This document shows, piece by piece, positions 16,780 through 28,645 of a DNA stretch of 64,000 nt (the first letter of the stretch is position 1; the number at the start of each line of letters is the position of its first letter). The position numbers and the translations under genes were made by a program. Under the pieces are notes generated by a model that was given only the letters and a program-made list of their open reading frames with translations, was not told where the DNA came from and did not search any database. Source of the stretch: Glandiceps talaboti. Lineage: Eukaryota > Hemichordata > Enteropneusta > Spengelidae. Where the stretch lies: NCBI RefSeq assembly GCF_964340395.1, contig NC_135555.1:23783725-23847724 (forward strand). Direction: 5' to 3'.

Positions 16780-17170
16780 CTGACCTGTGAATAAAGTTTC
16801 ATAGCATCTTGACAGTAAGCTGTTGTAAAGAGACTGAGCTTTGAGACTGGGATATGTCTTGTGTGAGTGTGTGTGTGTGGGGGGGGGGGGTCTAGGGGGT
16901 TTCCCCCTATAAGCCCTGGAGGATTTTTACTCCTAAAGCCAATTTGTAGGCTATTCACAGACACTTTCAGACAATAATTTGCAAGTTTTACAAGACAGCT
17001 CTAACATGTAAAAACTACATATGGTTGAAATATTTTTGAAATAAAGTTTCAGCATCTTGACAGTAAGAGGTGGAGGAAAGAACTTTGATTTGAGACTGGG
17101 ACATATCTACCTCTTATGGGGGGTCCTAGGGGGTCTAGAAGCTTTTGAGGGTTTTTTTAAAACCAATTTT
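16780..17170. repeat. Two direct copies of a G-tract-rich element end
   Basis: About 16785-16945 and 17036-17170 share AATAAAGTTTCA..GCATCTTGACAGTAAG, TTTGAGACTGGGA and a terminal GGGGGTC(C)TAGGGGGT. An inverted relative is at 59335-59412. The set looks like ends of one dispersed element family. Confidence 0.65.
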
Positions 17171-17825
17171 GGTGAATGTTATTGTTGGTTTTAATACAAG
17201 TATAATAGTAACTGTACATATAATAATACAATATGCACATAATAACTTAAGGTAAGCACATAATAAAATATTCAATGCACATAATAACATAGTATTTGCA
17301 CATACAATAATAGTAATTGCACACTTAAGTCAGTTGTGGCTTTCCATACGCTACATTCTCGCTACGTGATGTACAAAAGCGATTAAGATGACAACATAAC
17401 CTTTGACACGTCGCACAATTGTAAGTTGTAAAAACATGCGTATATGTTCTTCTGTTCGCTGGCGACTTCCCAGGCCAAGGCGCGATTTGGGGGGTATGCA
17501 CGAAGGGGAACCGATTGTCTGCCATGAGAGACGAATGCTCCTACCACGAGAACTTGTACAAGTGGCTGCAATAAGCCATTACAATAAATTGCAGAAGTCT
17601 TCAAACTCACGCAAGATTTATACTCGGAATGATAAACCCTGAATAACGCCACCTTTGGAATTTGTGACTATTTTTTTGCATATAAGGAAAACATACACTC
17701 ATTAATTCTTGATACTGCGAAATTCATTATTGTTGAAACTGATTTGTGATTACTCTATTGTTGATGTTTGTCAGTATTTATTTATTTGTGTTTGTTTTCA
17801 TAAACAAAACTAACAGCTTGAGTTC
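17171..17825. other. Gene-poor stretch with a GC-richer island
   Basis: An AT-rich part has repeated GCACATAATAA words (17220-17330). It is followed by a GC-richer island (17400-17640) with short overlapping frames on both strands (e.g. minus-strand MADNRFPFVHTPQIAPWPG). None resembles a protein I recognise. Confidence 0.3.
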
Positions 17826-18047
17826 CTAGGGATTTACTGCAACTCTTTGCAGGATTTTGAAATCAAGCATTTCCTTTCCAATAGTGCATAAACATGTGCC
17901 TTTTGAGTCAAACTTCTTACTCTTACTCCCGGCGTCGCATACATAGATGCTGTCATCATCATCTGTTGCAATACAAGCCCCTGTGAGACTTTCAACATCG
18001 TTTTCAGGCCGGGTATCTTTTGAATTCTCTGCATATTTTATGAGCTT
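17826..18047 (-). pseudogene. NHL-repeat-like coding fragment
   Basis: A 73-codon stop-bounded frame without an ATG. It contains LTGACIATDDDDSIYVCDAG followed by SKSKKFDSKGTCLCTIG. This fits the NHL beta-propeller blade pattern (hydrophobic-GV.VD...IYV.D.G...V.KFDS.G) seen in TRIM-NHL type proteins. It ends at a TAG and has a possible acceptor (ATATGCAG) upstream. Either a terminal exon of a gene not otherwise visible here or an isolated relic; the latter is more likely. Confidence 0.4.
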
Positions 18048-18059
18048 CTAATTCTGAGT

Positions 18060-18700
18060 AGGTTGTTATTACAATGTGTGTCGACAGCACAGTAAGCAGA
18101 CTAAAATAAACTCCACTAAGGGCATAGTACATTCTACGGTATCTACACAAGACCCACTTGTACTACACTGGCGTTTTTACATTTTAATTCAAAGGCCACA
18201 GGTCCAAAATACAAGTCACTATGAACAAAAACACAATACGATTAAAAAAATGTACAGTTCCAATTCATTTGTTTCAGCTTTTACAGTGGTAGAGCGTGTT
18301 TGTGAAAGGTTGCAAGAGTTTGTAAATCAACTAGCTATACCTGGTTAGAACTCGGGTCGGGCGATGTGTGAGGGCGCCCCGTCACGGCGTACCTTACAGA
18401 CTACTACCTGGTCAGATTATATCAGCCCAGTGAATGTTTCATAAGAAGGTGGAGAATAAAATATTGTTGAAAATAATATACTTGAACCTAGCATTGGCAA
18501 AAAAAACCAATTTCAATAGGAAGTGATAATCATTATCAAATTCATTTGAGTCACAAAGAACACAAGTGTCGACTCAGTCACTTTGTCGTCTTCCTGTTTC
18601 AATTTTAAACCATACTGGCGTGAAGAGCATCTGAATGTGCCAACATTAATATTCTTCTATGACTAATAATAATAATAGTAATAATATAATAATAATAACT
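18060..18700. other. Intergenic, AT-rich
   Basis: A short plus-strand frame (18076-18348) and an AAT-trinucleotide patch (18665-18700). No recognised gene. A GC-rich stretch at 18352-18410 has no obvious meaning. Confidence 0.35.
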
Positions 18701-18702
18701 GA

Positions 18703-19135
18703 TGTTACGTAGAGCTTGAGTATTGGCACTGATGTATTCGAAGTAGTTTATTTTGTACTCTGAATTCATTAACATACAACTGTGTAGACGTCCACCTGGA
18801 TGCGCTATTATTATAATGACTCGAGAGACGTTAGATCTTTTGATTGGTCGAGAGAGTATATTAATGTTGGGACAATGAGAAACTAATTAGAGAGAACAAC
18901 GTCTTATGTTAGTGTAGAAGGTTGGAGTCAGACTTCGCCAGGACAACGGTGGTGCAAGGCAAGGTAGCAGTGACGCTTGGTCGACGTGGCATGGTGCGTC
19001 GGTGTTCAGCTATCCACGTGTATACATGCTCTTCGTCGGAACTCAATGTGTGTTGTTCACCTGCTATAAAATGTCCACATCCACCTTTGAAGTAAGTGTG
19101 AAATAACTACTACCTACTGGCAACGAGAAGTTTCC
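18703..19135 (+). mobile_element. Probable solo LTR plus primer-site remnant of a gypsy-type element
   Basis: A ~420-bp stretch starts TGTTACGTAGAGC and contains TATAAAA at about 19062. It ends near GTGAAATAACTACTACCTAC, followed by TGGCAACGAGAAG, which resembles the TGGCGACGAGG primer-site region after many invertebrate gypsy LTRs. No partner LTR or coding region follows. Tentative. Confidence 0.35.
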
Positions 19136-19420
19136 ATGTTGGGTGTATAGCCGTCAAAGGTAAAGGCTTTTGTGTGAAAAACAGTGCAATTTGAGAATAG
19201 CGAACGTTAACATTCGTAAGGGAGTGTCCATATTTTACTTCCAGGGGGACCCCGGAGGATTTCCCCTTTTCCTTGTGTATTTTTTTCATGCCCCCCCCCC
19301 CTACAAAAGTACAAAAGCTTGGGAAAAATTGATGCCCCCCCCCCTGCAAGTTCTTGATTTTTTCCATGCCCCCCATAGACTTACAAACATGTCATACACA
19401 AACACACTATACATACAGTG

Positions 19421-19424
<4 letters not shown>

Positions 19425-19452
<28 letters not shown>

Positions 19453-19488
19453 TGTATGTATGTATGTATGTATGTATGTATGTATGTA

Positions 19489-19556
<68 letters not shown>
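19425..19556. repeat. (TATG)n followed by (TG)n microsatellite
   Basis: About 17 TATG repeats passing into about 30 TG repeats. Confidence 0.97.
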
Positions 19557-19558
<2 letters not shown>

Positions 19559-19559
19559 A

Positions 19560-21225
19560 ACTGACTTTATAGGGTATACATACTAACTAACTAGATAGGT
19601 TGTATATATCAACTGACTAGACGTGGTTATATATACTAACTGACTAGATAGGTTGTATATATCAACTGACTAGACAAGGTTCTATTCATTAACTGACTAG
19701 ACAAGTTGTAACTTGTATATGTTAAATAACTATTCAGGGTGTATGTATTAACTGACTAGACAGGTTGTATATATTAACAAACTAGACAGGTTGAATATAT
19801 TAACTGACTAGATAGGGTGTATATATTAACTTACTAGACAGGGTGTATATGTTAACTGACTAGACAGGTTGTATATATTAACTAACTCGACAGGGTGTGT
19901 ATATTAACTGACTTTATAGGTTGTATATATTAACTGTCTTCTTAGGGTGTATATATTAACTTACTAGACAGGTTGTATATATCAACTGACTATACGAGGT
20001 TGTATATCCTGAGTAGATACAGGTATGTTGTATATATCAACTGACTAGACAAGGTTGTATATACTCACTGACTAGATAGGTTGTATATACCAAATGACAA
20101 GACGAGGTTGTTTCTATTAACTAACAAGATAGGTTGTATATGTTAACTGACTAGACCAGGTGTATATATTAACTGACTAGACAGGTTTTATATATTAACT
20201 GACTAGACAGGATGTATATATTAACAGACTAGACAGGTTGTATATATTAACTGTCTAGACAGGTTGTATATATTAACTGACTTCACAGGTTGTATATATT
20301 AACTGACTAGACAGGTTGTATATATTAACTGACTAGACAGGTTGTATATATTAACTGACTAGATAGGGTGTATATATTAACTTACTAGACAGGGTATACA
20401 TCTTGTCTTGTCTGTTAATATATACAACCTGTCTTGTCATTTAATATTTACACCCAATCTAGTCAGTTATTATGTACATTCTGTCTAGTAAGTAAATATA
20501 TACATCTTGTCTAGTCAATTAATATATACACCCTATCTAGGTAGTTAATATATACACCGTATCTAGTCAATTAATATGAACATCCTGTCTAGTCAGTTAA
20601 TATATACACCCTATCTAGGTAGTTAATATATACATCATATCTAGTCAATTAATATGAACATCCTGTCTAGTCAGTTAATATATACAACCTGTCTTGTCAG
20701 TTAATATATACAACCTGTCTAGTCAGTTTATATATACATCCTGTCTTGTCAGTTAATATATACAACCTGTCTAGTCAATTAATATATACAACCTGTCTAG
20801 TCAGTTTATATATACATCCTGTCTTGTCAGTTAATATATACAACCTGTCTAGTCAATTAATATATACAACCTGTCTAGAGTTAATATAAACAACCTGTCT
20901 AGTCAGTTGATATATACATCCTATAAAATCAGTTAATATATACACCATGAATAGTCAGTTAACATATGCAATATATTAACTATAGTATATATTAACTAAC
21001 TAGATAGGGTGTATATATTAATTGACAAGACAGGTTGATTATATTAGCTGACTAGACGAGGTTGTATATATACATCTTGTCTAGTCAATTAATATATACA
21101 CCTTATCTAGGTAGTTAATATATACATCATATCATATACAGGTTGTATATATTAACTTACTACACAGAATGTATATATTAACTTACTACACAGAATGTAT
21201 ATATTAACTGAGTAGACAGTTGGAC
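19560..21225. repeat. 26-bp minisatellite, block 1, with orientation flips
   Basis: Unit GTATATATTAACTGACTAGA + CAGGTT on the plus strand from 19560 to about 20397. The same unit is inverted (CCTGTCTAGTCAGTTAATAT) from about 20400 to 20965, then forward to about 21065, inverted to about 21140, and forward again to 21225. Copies diverge mainly by single substitutions. Confidence 0.93.
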
Positions 21226-21465
21226 ATTTTATTTAGTTTACAGTCGTAGTTACTTAAATTTGATAATCATTCTCTATTTAAGTACGTTTTTTTCATTTGT
21301 ATATGATACTCTAGCAAGTGTTACAGCTAAATATCTCAGTGATATACTTAATATTAATATATCTCAGTGATATACTTAATATTTTCAAGACATTGTAAAC
21401 ATCAGTGTTTCATTTGGTATATTTTCTTGTCAATGTCACTTGTGTACATGGCTTAATAAATAAAT

Positions 21466-21568
21466 AAATATGTATGTATGTATGTACATGTATGTATGTA
21501 TGTATGTATGTATGTATGTATGTATGTATGTATGTATGTATGTATGCACACAATTACATAACACACAC

Positions 21569-21606
<38 letters not shown>

Positions 21607-21612
21607 ACAAAC
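21466..21612. repeat. (TATG)n and (AC)n microsatellites after a retroposon 3' end
   Basis: Preceded at 21405-21465 by the same retroposon 3' terminus found at 12034-12085. Confidence 0.9.
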
Positions 21613-22287
21613 ACAGCTTCAGTGCCATGGATGTAGCCTTTGAACCTCTAAACCTCTGTTCAGTTGTGCTAAAAAATTACTCATAAATAACTTATAAAGT
21701 TTCTGTGTATAAACATTTACAGGGTAAATCATTATATTGAAAAAAAAGAAGATAAGCATTTCATGCACAATTGGAAGAACACCACATTTCCATTGGGCAA
21801 TGCGGGTATACTTAATTTAAATACTTCACAATTACAACTGTTCTACTTTTTAGATACGTATTGAAAACAACTTTAGTTCGAATGCCGGTTTGTGTTGCTC
21901 AGCTTGTCAACAATGGAAGTTTAAATGTGAACATTTTTATTGTTGGAAGGAATAGTCAAAAACAGAAATAATTTAACTATCAACATTTTTGCTCGTTATA
22001 CCTTGACTGATATAATTATAAGTTTAACTTCTATGTCCAGTATTAGGTGATTTCGCAAATGCAAACCAAACTGTAGATGACTTCCAACCCCATGCCAACA
22101 TAAAAGGCTGTATGCTTCAAACAACCACATGATGAAATTTCTACATCTCGTTTTGCAGAGAAATATATTGTCAGCATAAGTGTTGTCAAAAACTACATTG
22201 GATATCTGAAAAATCTGTAGAGAGTAAAAAACATTAGATCCAAACATCGGAAAGAGCAACAGAAAAAAGAGAAAACAAGAAATATAA

Positions 22288-22722
22288 TGACTGTGACTTT
22301 TTGAAGTTGTTCTTGAGTGGAACTCTTGAAAAACTGAATGTGAAAGAGTGAAATAAATATCTTGATGAGCATAAATTACCAAAACAGAGAAAATTAAAAA
22401 GAGAAACATTAGACATAATATCCACTCACATAGTAGGGACATCAGAATTTAGATCTAGAAAACTGGCTGCAAAATTAATGAAATTAAAATTAATATCATG
22501 GACATGAATGAAACAGATAGTGACTCTGAGACTGAAAGTGACATTTCTGTAATGTATGTTCTAGGCAGTGATGGAGGCAATTGTGATACTGATAGCTCAG
22601 AAAATTCATGTACTGATGATAACACTGATAGTGATTGTGATGAAACAAGTCTTGCACATCCTCGCGGACAAGTTACTGTGAGAAGTGTCAGAATTGCAGT
22701 TGATTTATGTTGCATTAAATAA
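22288..22722 (+). pseudogene. Decayed SAP-like/acidic-tail coding remnant
   Basis: One plus frame reads DFLKLFLSGTLEKLNVKE, a TGA, then NKYLDEHKLPKQRKLKRETL and DIISTHIVG. This is a helix-turn pattern like a SAP or related DNA-binding module. A second frame (ATG at 22498) then gives a 74-residue, very acidic tail (DSDSETESD...SSENSCTDDNTDSDCDE). It lies just inside the right inverted repeat of the 19220-22832 element and is probably the end of that element's protein. Family not identified. Confidence 0.4.
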
Positions 22723-22832
22723 TCATGTCGATCACGATTTTTTCCATGACCACCTAGAAAAGTGTGAACTTTTTGTTTAGCGCCCCCCCCCTGAAAATCC
22801 TCCGCCCCCGGAAGTAAAATCTGAACGCTCCC

Positions 22833-25149
22833 TAAAGACGTATCGGACAATTTATGTACATGTCATTTCGTTATTCCGACATAAACCATCTGTTCATCCG
22901 CCGTTGAAGACCAGTGTAGAGACCAAAGAACACTAGTATAAGATAGATTATGTTGAACTATATTATTTATAACATTATTGCGTTGTATGTGATAATTTGG
23001 TCCTGATAAATAATTCTCAAGCTCAAAAACAATATCTTAGTGTCTTTAGTTGCTGCTGTCTGAGGCTAGTGCTTATGTTGCGTGAGATTCGATTCGTAAC
23101 ACTGACAAATACATTCCAGGTTTAAGTGATGATTTTAAAATGACTATAGATATTAAGTTAAATAAGACCTTGGTCAGTCCATCCAGTAAATTTCCAGGTA
23201 TTTCATTTCTTATGTGTTACCTGTACAGCTACACATGCAAGTTTTTATACCACATGATGACACAATGCAACTAATGGCCTGCAATAATGAGAAGTCATTC
23301 CTAACAAAACTGTTGCTAAAAAGGTGCAATGTTATGACTCCATATCATATGATTGATTGGGATGTATCAAGAGACAAAGAGTTTGTTATATTTGAATATA
23401 TATTTATAGCCTTTGTTAATGGTTTATTGTATGCACATACATTTGATGTATGGAAATTTAAGTACAGGAGGGTGGTTCATGATTTCGTTCAGTTCAGTTG
23501 TTGAAAATAAGGTGACACCCCCCCCCTTTATTCACTTTGTAAATATAACGACCACCCCCTTCTTTGAGTCCCAAATTGAGGTGCCCCCCTGATTTAACCC
23601 CCCCCCCCCGTAAATACTCTGCGTGATTACGTGAGCAGTTCACGTACAATGTAATGTTTACAGTGATTTTTATACCTGTCTTGTTTACAGAGTTTGATTA
23701 CGTCTTGCCGACGCCTAACATGTCGGGTAGTGCAAATGATTAGTTTTGAAAATGTTGCTTTCAATCTAGTCATTATATTATTTCAGTTATTTTTTAATCC
23801 AGCTTATTTGTTTATGGTCAAGTTTTTGCCAATAATAGTGGCCAATTTGTTTATCAAACCAAGGCGGAACAGACAGTACCGAGACAGTGTCTTACGCAAG
23901 TTAAAGTTCATTGTCAAGTAATTACAAGTGAAGTGCAAGAAACATTGCACTACTAGACTAGAGTATGTTCAGAAAATGTATCAGCTATATTTACCGCTTA
24001 CTTCCATGTCACACAGAGAGTAATGTCCAGAATACTAGTCACTTAGGCCATTCTCATCACTTCAGGCCATTCTCATTTTCGCGCCGTGACAGCACCGGGT
24101 ACGAGCACGACGTGCCCATGGCCGGCGCCTGTCAGCAGACTCGGCCCAAAAAAAAGTTGAAAAAAAGTTGGAAAAAAGAGTTAAAAAATAATCTAATATA
24201 AAATATATCCCAGGTAGATGATTGTAAAATTTATTTTTCCGTAGAGTTTATATCCGATTTAGATAAAGATTCACCTGTGCGTTTTCGAACTAGACATCAC
24301 ACTACCACGATAGCGGTGAGTAAGATGAGTCGTGCTTCACTTCGTAGAGAGTGCACGTGAGTACATAATGACATGTCTGATAGTACATGTAGTTTGTCAT
24401 CCACGGTAATCAACGAGGTATGTGTCATGTGTATTTACACCCTATCCCTTCCTTGCTTGTTTGTTTGACGTATTAAATATCATTCGATGAATACATAGAA
24501 TTTGTTTTAATATCGTATTAAGATTTCATTATTTTTTGACGCGGTGCACGGGGCTGGCATAAATACTAGTACTTGTCTAGTAGATGTGTGATTAAAAGCT
24601 ATATAGTTACCATTTGCAGTACGGAATCCTCCAGTAAATCATGCTCATTGTATGAACTTGTCAGACATTCAATGGGATTTGACCGAAAACATTCACCGTG
24701 ACGAAATTCGAATAATTCTTTTCGTATTATCAATCTTATTTACAAATGTCAAATAATTTTCAATATACTTTACTTCATTCTTACTAACATTGGCAAGGAC
24801 CGACACGGAACAGTTATCAAAAGTATGTCAAGATTCAAGTGCTGTAAACGCACAGGTACGAGCGTACGAGTACAGTGCGATGAAATAAAATTGCCAACAA
24901 ACCTAAATAGTAATTACCGTCGATAAAAAGAAATGTCCTTATAACAAATATGCGGATGCGGAAAAAACTTGCATGTTGTGAGCTTTTTTTACGTGTCACT
25001 CGTTCGAAGGAAGCCTATCTAGTACTGGGCTAAGTACGAGGAGTTAGGAGAAAATCATACACGATGACGAATTGCTGTTGTGAATCATTATGTATACGTG
25101 AAAATATAGGCAAAGCATTTCGATAAACCCACACGTTTTTCTTCTGAAA
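22833..25149. other. Gene-poor region
   Basis: Ordinary AT-rich sequence with C-tracts at 23517-23610 similar to those in the neighbouring element. Short frames such as 23214-23504 and 23965-24201 (basic C-terminus KKKLKKSWKKELKNNL) are not recognisable. A small GC-rich patch is at 24080-24130. Confidence 0.35.
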
Positions 25150-26532
25150 GTAAATTACTACGGACGTTTATTCGTGACACGTGGGATTTTTTTTTTATTT
25201 TATCCAACAAAATTTGTATTTTTTATCCAACAAAATTTGATTTTTTTATTGGCAGTGGAAAGTCTGCGATGATTTAGATCACCCGAGTTGAGTTGTCTGT
25301 GTTGTCCCCTTGGGGGTGTAACTCCCATAGATGGTAATACAGGGAGGGTCCTCGCGAAAGGGGTTGGGGTTTTTGTGCTGTTGGTATCAGAGAGGGTGCA
25401 CTTTTCATGAGATCTTGGTATGAGAAAGAGTCGATTGAACCAAACTGACGTTAATTAACAGAAACCATGAAGTCAACAATGGAACCAGGTGTAGCTAACT
25501 TCAAAATTTCCGACCTCTCTTTGCTCTTGTCACACTAGATCTAGCTTCTCCCTGGAGCCCCGGTTTTAAGTGACGTATACACGCAGTAAACGCTCTTTGA
25601 ATGAGTGTGGGCAGAGTAAAAAGCCCTAGAACAGTTCGACTGTACATGTACTTGGACTAATTTACTAATTAATTAAAATGGTATAGAAAGGGTATACTTT
25701 TTAGCTTAAAATAGGTATCACAGCAGTTTGGGTTTTAGCGTTCGAGTGGAGCCTTCAAACTGTGTTACCCACGGTGTTAAGCACCCCAGGGTGTTGTCTC
25801 AATGAATGTCAGTATTTGAGATGCAGGTGTCGACTGACTTCTGAGCCCCGATCTTGGATTGAAGTGACTGACACGCTTGAGTTTTTCATTTTATCCAACA
25901 AAATTTGTATTTTTTATCCAACAAAATTTGTGTAATCTAAGTTTTGCGCTCTCTTAGCTCAATGTCCATCATGTGCTAGACATATCACCCGTATGTATGG
26001 CATTTTCTACAAGGAATCATGCATGTGGAGCAAAGAGATTTGTTGATTGCATTTTACTTCAATGTTGGGCTGACTTATCGTGAAATACAAGTTGTTTTGG
26101 CATCATCCTTTCACTGTTCTATAAGTCTCCGTCATTTGAAAAGAATTCTCGGAAAACAAGGTTTGTTTCGTCGCAAAAACAAAAGAGGAATTAGCGGTAG
26201 CTCTATTCATAGAACAGCAACTGGGGGGGGGGGTCTGGTCAACTGCATGGGTATCGATGGATGCATCAAAATGTATACAGAATGGTATAGTTACTGATAG
26301 AGAAACAGTAAAATTACTTCTCGGTGTTCTTGACCTAGAGGGTGTTGAAATTTGGTGAGCAATACATCAACGGCTGTGTTACGTTCGTTTATCACGTGGC
26401 TTATGCCAAGGTAAAGGCGCAAGAGGGCGCACATGGTCCGGAAAATAAAAAATTTGTTGGATAAAAAATACAAATTTTGTTGGATAAAATAAAAAAAATC
26501 CCACGAGTCACTAATAAACCTCCGTAAATTTC
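25150..26532. mobile_element. TIR element with integrase-related remnant
   Basis: The left end (about 25159-25238: GGACGTTTATTCGTGACACG then TGGGATTTTT...) and the reverse complement of the right end (GGAGGTTTATTAGTGACTCG then TGGGATT...) match. Both contain two copies of TATCCAACAAAATTTG. A third, direct copy of that double motif lies at 25884-25931, suggesting nesting or an internal duplication. The interior carries the start of an integrase-like gene running into the right inverted repeat, so the element is truncated and non-autonomous. Confidence 0.7.
26019..26450 (+). pseudogene. N-terminal part of a DDE/integrase-like protein, frameshifted
   Basis: MHVEQRDLLIAFYFNVGLTY then REIQVVLASSFHCSISLRHL and KRILGKQGLFRRKN form a helix-turn-helix region. 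It resembles the N-terminal segment of metazoan integrase-core proteins (hydrophobic-GL.Y.EI..LL....G..IS.RTL.R.L...GL.RR). After a G-run (26223-26232) the frame shifts. GQLHGYRWMHQ... and LLLGVLDLEGVE follow in other frames, matching the same family. The catalytic core is absent. Confidence 0.55.
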
Positions 26533-28470
26533 AAGCAATATACACGATCAAATTATTGGACCTCAGACACGCGTACGACACTTGCACTTGCCTAGTATTG
26601 TCTGAGACAGGACGAGCTACGAGTACAGTCTGAGAGAATCTAGATCTGGCGTGGATTTGTATGAGTTGTCCTTGAAGTGTACTGAATCAAATCTTGGTAT
26701 TTCAAACAAGCACGGGGGGTTATGTGCCAACTCAAGTATATATTATTGTACATATTTTCATTTTAATGATATTTATGTACCCCTCTTCTGGTTGAATTGA
26801 TCCATTGCAGGTTACATGTAAAGTTACAAATAACAGACAACAAGGACAAGCAACTCTCTTTAAATAGTTTTGTCTCGCCTGTCAAACACTACGAAAACTT
26901 TGAAGGTCGAGTTAGGTTCGAATGTCTCTGTCTACGTCTGCAACGTCGTGCAACTTTTATTGTTTTTTTTTTTACAAGGGAATGCATGTGTGTCTTTCAA
27001 ATTGCCGCCGTCACGCGTCAGAGGTGTCACAGTATACCACGAAAGTAGTGATTACAATGGAAATGGGGATACTTCCATGAATATACTGTTACGTATTAAC
27101 ATAAATAATTATTAAATATTAAAAAAAACACAGGTGATTTTTTTCTAACTGGGATATGTGCAAGGCAGAAAAACGTACTTTATGGAAATATAATGACGAG
27201 ACACCCACCCTAAATTTTGTTTACATATCTTAATTAACATAACAATTTTGTTACAAATGTACAAAGCTGGACATCAAAGATATACATGGACAATATGTTA
27301 TTCTAAAATAGTTTATCGTATAGTTTGCATACATTTGGAAGTAACATAAAGTATAGACTATAATTTATACTAAGATTTTAAACCGGAGGAAAGTTATTCA
27401 AGTTATCGATGAAATTATGCTAACGACGCCTTCTTGTCCATTTTTACTTCTGGATCATAAAAAACTGTGATATTAACATATTAAGATGGAAAATCGCAAA
27501 CTTCCTATAGATACACGTTCGTTATACCACATTGTAGGTGAAGTCGTCCTGTTTCATTTTATTTGTTGGGCTCTCACATTCCTTTTTATTACTATGGTAT
27601 GTAATTCAAACGGGGGCGACTCATCCCGACTTTGCAGTGAGAGCGCTTTCACAAATCTTGCGCCGTTTTCCGACTATTTGCATTTCGCGAGAAACAATTG
27701 ATTAGAATATGGTGTGCACCCACGGGTGTGTTATGTAAGGATGTTGTTAACACCACTTGTAAATTCCCGCTGAGTAAAATTCTGACCGTAGGTAGACGTT
27801 GATTGGCTGTCACGCAATATATCATGTGTAATACTTGCTCGTTAATACTGATCTCACATATAGACAATGGTTTCCCGCCAAAACGTAAAATCACAGGTGA
27901 TGGGTTCATTTTTGCTCTTTATTTTGATTGGTTCTCATTACCTATTCAAATACTTGTAAATCCGTCCAGCTACGACTACAGCTCAAAAAGTTCAAAATGG
28001 ATGCACATCTATCTGTAATGTCTGCTGAGGCTCGATGGAAGATGCGACTTGCGAAGACGGAGGAAGCCCAAAGTTGTGCCTACCTGTTTGGTTGGGATAA
28101 CTGACATCATGCTAGGATAGATTTTATTTGCTTCATTTTTGACATCATGCTATTTTTTCTCTTGTACGGGTTGGGTTGGGTTGGGTTGGGTTATGTGGGC
28201 AATGGACAACAGTTTGGCCAATTCCATTGTCTAGGAGAAGCAAAAACTATAGGATCGAATAGTTGAAAAAAGTTGGAAAATTTGGGCGAAAATTACATGA
28301 CTACATAGTTACGTGAACAAAATTAATGAAAGCGTTCTATTTTGCCACTACCAGTTCAAAAAGAAGATAAAATAAATTTAATGGCCGGCACTTTCTATCT
28401 TGCACTTCGCACATTTAGTCACCAATAACTTTAATTAATTCACTAATATTTAAATTTCTCCTCGTTAATG
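26533..28470. other. Gene-poor region
   Basis: AT-rich, with a short GGGTT run at 28165-28192 and several small frames (e.g. 27486-27701) that I do not recognise. Confidence 0.35.
27997..28104 (+). CDS. Possible small coding exon, unrecognised
   Basis: 35-codon frame MDAHLSVMSAEARWKMRLAK then TEEAQSCAYLFGWDN, with a favourable start context (AAAATGG). It lies about 450 bp upstream of two exon-like segments related to the 42-55 kb array. Its composition looks coding, but nothing else supports it. Confidence 0.2.
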   Translation: MDAHLSVMSAEARWKMRLAKTEEAQSCAYLFGWDN

Positions 28471-28549
28471 CATGTCCAATTGTCTTTTTGAAATGGAATT
28501 GTATCATAGATGTCAGTCTCTCATTATATATGTTTACGATGAAATTCAG

Positions 28550-28645
28550 CAAGGAAAAATTAAAAACCAACCAGGTGGGCACAATAATGGAGCTGGACAA
28601 GAAGACCAGAGACAGTTGGATGGGATTATCAATCTCAAGGCAGAC
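28550..28645 (+). other. Exon-like segment alpha, related to the tandem micro-exon array
   Basis: Bounded by ATTCAG and GTGAGTTAATAAA. Open in one frame (QGKIKNQPGGHNNGAGQEDQ, RQLDGIINLKAD). Its tail (GAAGACCAGAG...TTGGATGGGA...CAGAC|GTGAGT) aligns with the array core (GAAGACCGGAGCTGGATGGA...CAGAA|GTGAGT). Probably a diverged founder or edge copy. Confidence 0.45.

Larger units (their letters stand above)
19220..22832. mobile_element. 3.6-kb element bounded by ~40-bp inverted repeats
   Basis: The left end GGGAGTGTCCATATTTTACT and the reverse complement of the right end (GGGAGCGTTCAGATTTTACT) align over about 40 bp, both continuing into TTCC(A)GGGGG...GGAGGATTT. TAA adjoins both ends (possible 3-bp target duplication). 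The interior holds C-tract-rich sequence, microsatellites, the 26-bp minisatellite and a decayed coding remnant near the right end. A DNA transposon that has lost its transposase is the simplest reading. Confidence 0.6.

Noticed and set aside
21996-22442. 148-residue minus-strand hydrophobic frame
   Set aside because: Antisense shadow of the AT-rich remnant whose plus-strand reading gives SAP-like sequence.
28165-28192. Telomere-like GGGTT run
   Set aside because: Only about five copies, of a pentamer rather than TTAGGG; interstitial slippage is enough to explain it.
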